From: a virus
Direction: 5' to 3' (one strand)
IMG/VR virus record: IMGVR_UViG_3300021425_000161
Span: 1-26,410 of that record
Length of the DNA stretch: 26,410 nucleotides
The notes below the pieces were generated by a model, which saw only the letters and a program-made list of their open reading frames with translations, did no database searches and had not been told where the DNA came from. The translations under genes and the position numbers were made by a program. Positions 25,774 to 26,410 of the stretch are shown here, in pieces (positions within the stretch are counted from its first letter, which is position 1; the number at the start of each line of letters is the position of its first letter).

Positions 25774-26410
25774 ATGCCATTAAATCCATTTTTTCTACAC
25801 GGATCTTCTGGAGAACAAGGTTTAGTTCAAGACCTTGTAAATGAACACATTAAGATGTTCGGAATAGAAATTTATTATATTCCAAGAATATTTGTAAATG
25901 AAAAAACCATATTAGAAGAAGTTTCCAGATCAGAATTCAATGTTGCTGTGCCAATAGAAGCATATATTGATAATTATGAAGGGTTTGGTGGAGCAGGAAC
26001 TTTACTATCAAAATTTGGGGTTCAAGAAGTAGATGATTTAACATTAATAATATCAAAAGAAAGGTATGAATTGGGAATAAGACCCATTATTGAACCAATG
26101 GAGAATACAAAATTAACAGAAAGACCTAAAGAAGGAGATTTAATTTATTTTCCACTGGGAGATAAATTATTTGAAATAAAATATGTTGAGCACGAAAGAC
26201 CATTTTATCAGTTGCAAAAGAATTATGTTTATGAATTGAAATGTGAACTTTATGTTTACAATGATGAAATTATTAATACTGGTATAGATAATATTGATGA
26301 TAATGTAGAAGAAGAAGGTTATTTACAAAAACTTCAATTGGTTGGAATTGGAACTACTGCATTAGCAGTTACAAGTTTAGTGAATGGTGCAGTAAGATCT
26401 ATTTCAATAT
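25774..26410 (+). CDS. 14: Neck protein gp14, 5' part (runs off the window)
   Basis: The ATG lies four bases after the gp13 stop. 212 codons are present before the window ends; T4 gp14 is 256 aa, so the missing part is probably modest. Family features are MPLNPFFLHGSSGEQGLVQD at the start, NEHIKMFGIEIYYIPRIFVN, the VPIEAYIDNYEGFGGAGTLL block with LSKFGVQEVDDLTLIISKER, then RPKEGDLIYFPLGDKLFEIK and YVEHERPFYQLQKNYVYELK near residues 140-160. It binds gp13 to form the head-tail connector neck. The order gp13-gp14 matches T4 and all known T4-like cyanophages. Reading is uninterrupted to the edge. Confidence 0.92.
   Translation, partial: MPLNPFFLHGSSGEQGLVQDLVNEHIKMFGIEIYYIPRIFVNEKTILEEVSRSEFNVAVPIEAYIDNYEGFGGAGTLLSKFGVQEVDDLTLIISKERYELGIRPIIEPMENTKLTERPKEGDLIYFPLGDKLFEIKYVEHERPFYQLQKNYVYELKCELYVYNDEIINTGIDNIDDNVEEEGYLQKLQLVGIGTTALAVTSLVNGAVRSISI

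Overview
The window is a stretch of the virion-structure region of a T4-like marine myovirus, most probably a cyanophage of the Prochlorococcus/Synechococcus T4-like group. The evidence is the gene order gp25, gp6, giant structural protein, gp8, giant DUF4815-type structural protein, gp13, gp14, all on the + strand. The proteins resemble cyanophage versions of these T4 baseplate and neck proteins. The DNA is strongly A+T-rich in the structural block, which fits a low-GC host such as Prochlorococcus, although the host cannot be fixed from this window. I see no photosynthesis or metabolic auxiliary genes, tRNAs, integrase, transposon or CRISPR.

Layout: 1-413 holds the 3' end of a probable GT2-type glycosyltransferase, then two small tightly packed genes (55 and 46 aa). 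442-1264 holds two conserved-type small proteins of unknown function, one with a phosphoribosyltransferase-like motif; between them lies a compact two-hairpin leader. 1302-3611 encodes the baseplate wedge proteins gp25 and gp6, with no gap between them. 3616-14658 is an 11-kb gene for a 3,680-aa modular structural protein in the position T4 uses for gp7. Its natural C-terminal part appears to continue in the -1 frame to 15293. 15328-16911 is gp8. 16926-24695 encodes a 2,589-aa DUF4815-type protein that fills the slot where T4 has gp9 to gp12. 24692-24928 is a small coiled-coil protein, 24930-25769 is gp13, and 25774 to the window edge is the start of gp14.

The genes act together: gp6, gp25, gp8 and probably the giant protein build the wedges of the tail baseplate. 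The 2,589-aa protein is probably a peripheral baseplate or tail-fibre element. gp13 and gp14 form the neck that joins the finished head to the tail. T4-type late promoter motifs (ATAAATA/TATAAATA) stand 22-25 nt before three start codons (442, 1302, 15328), suggesting at least three late transcription units. The other genes are close-packed or overlapping and presumably read through. No stretch longer than 300 bases lacks a gene.

The most notable points are the apparent frameshift near 14637-14655, the degenerate GxxY repeats shared by three different structural genes, a YHYH domain and a lectin-like domain embedded in the giant protein, and a Pro/Arg-rich linker in the 2,589-aa protein.
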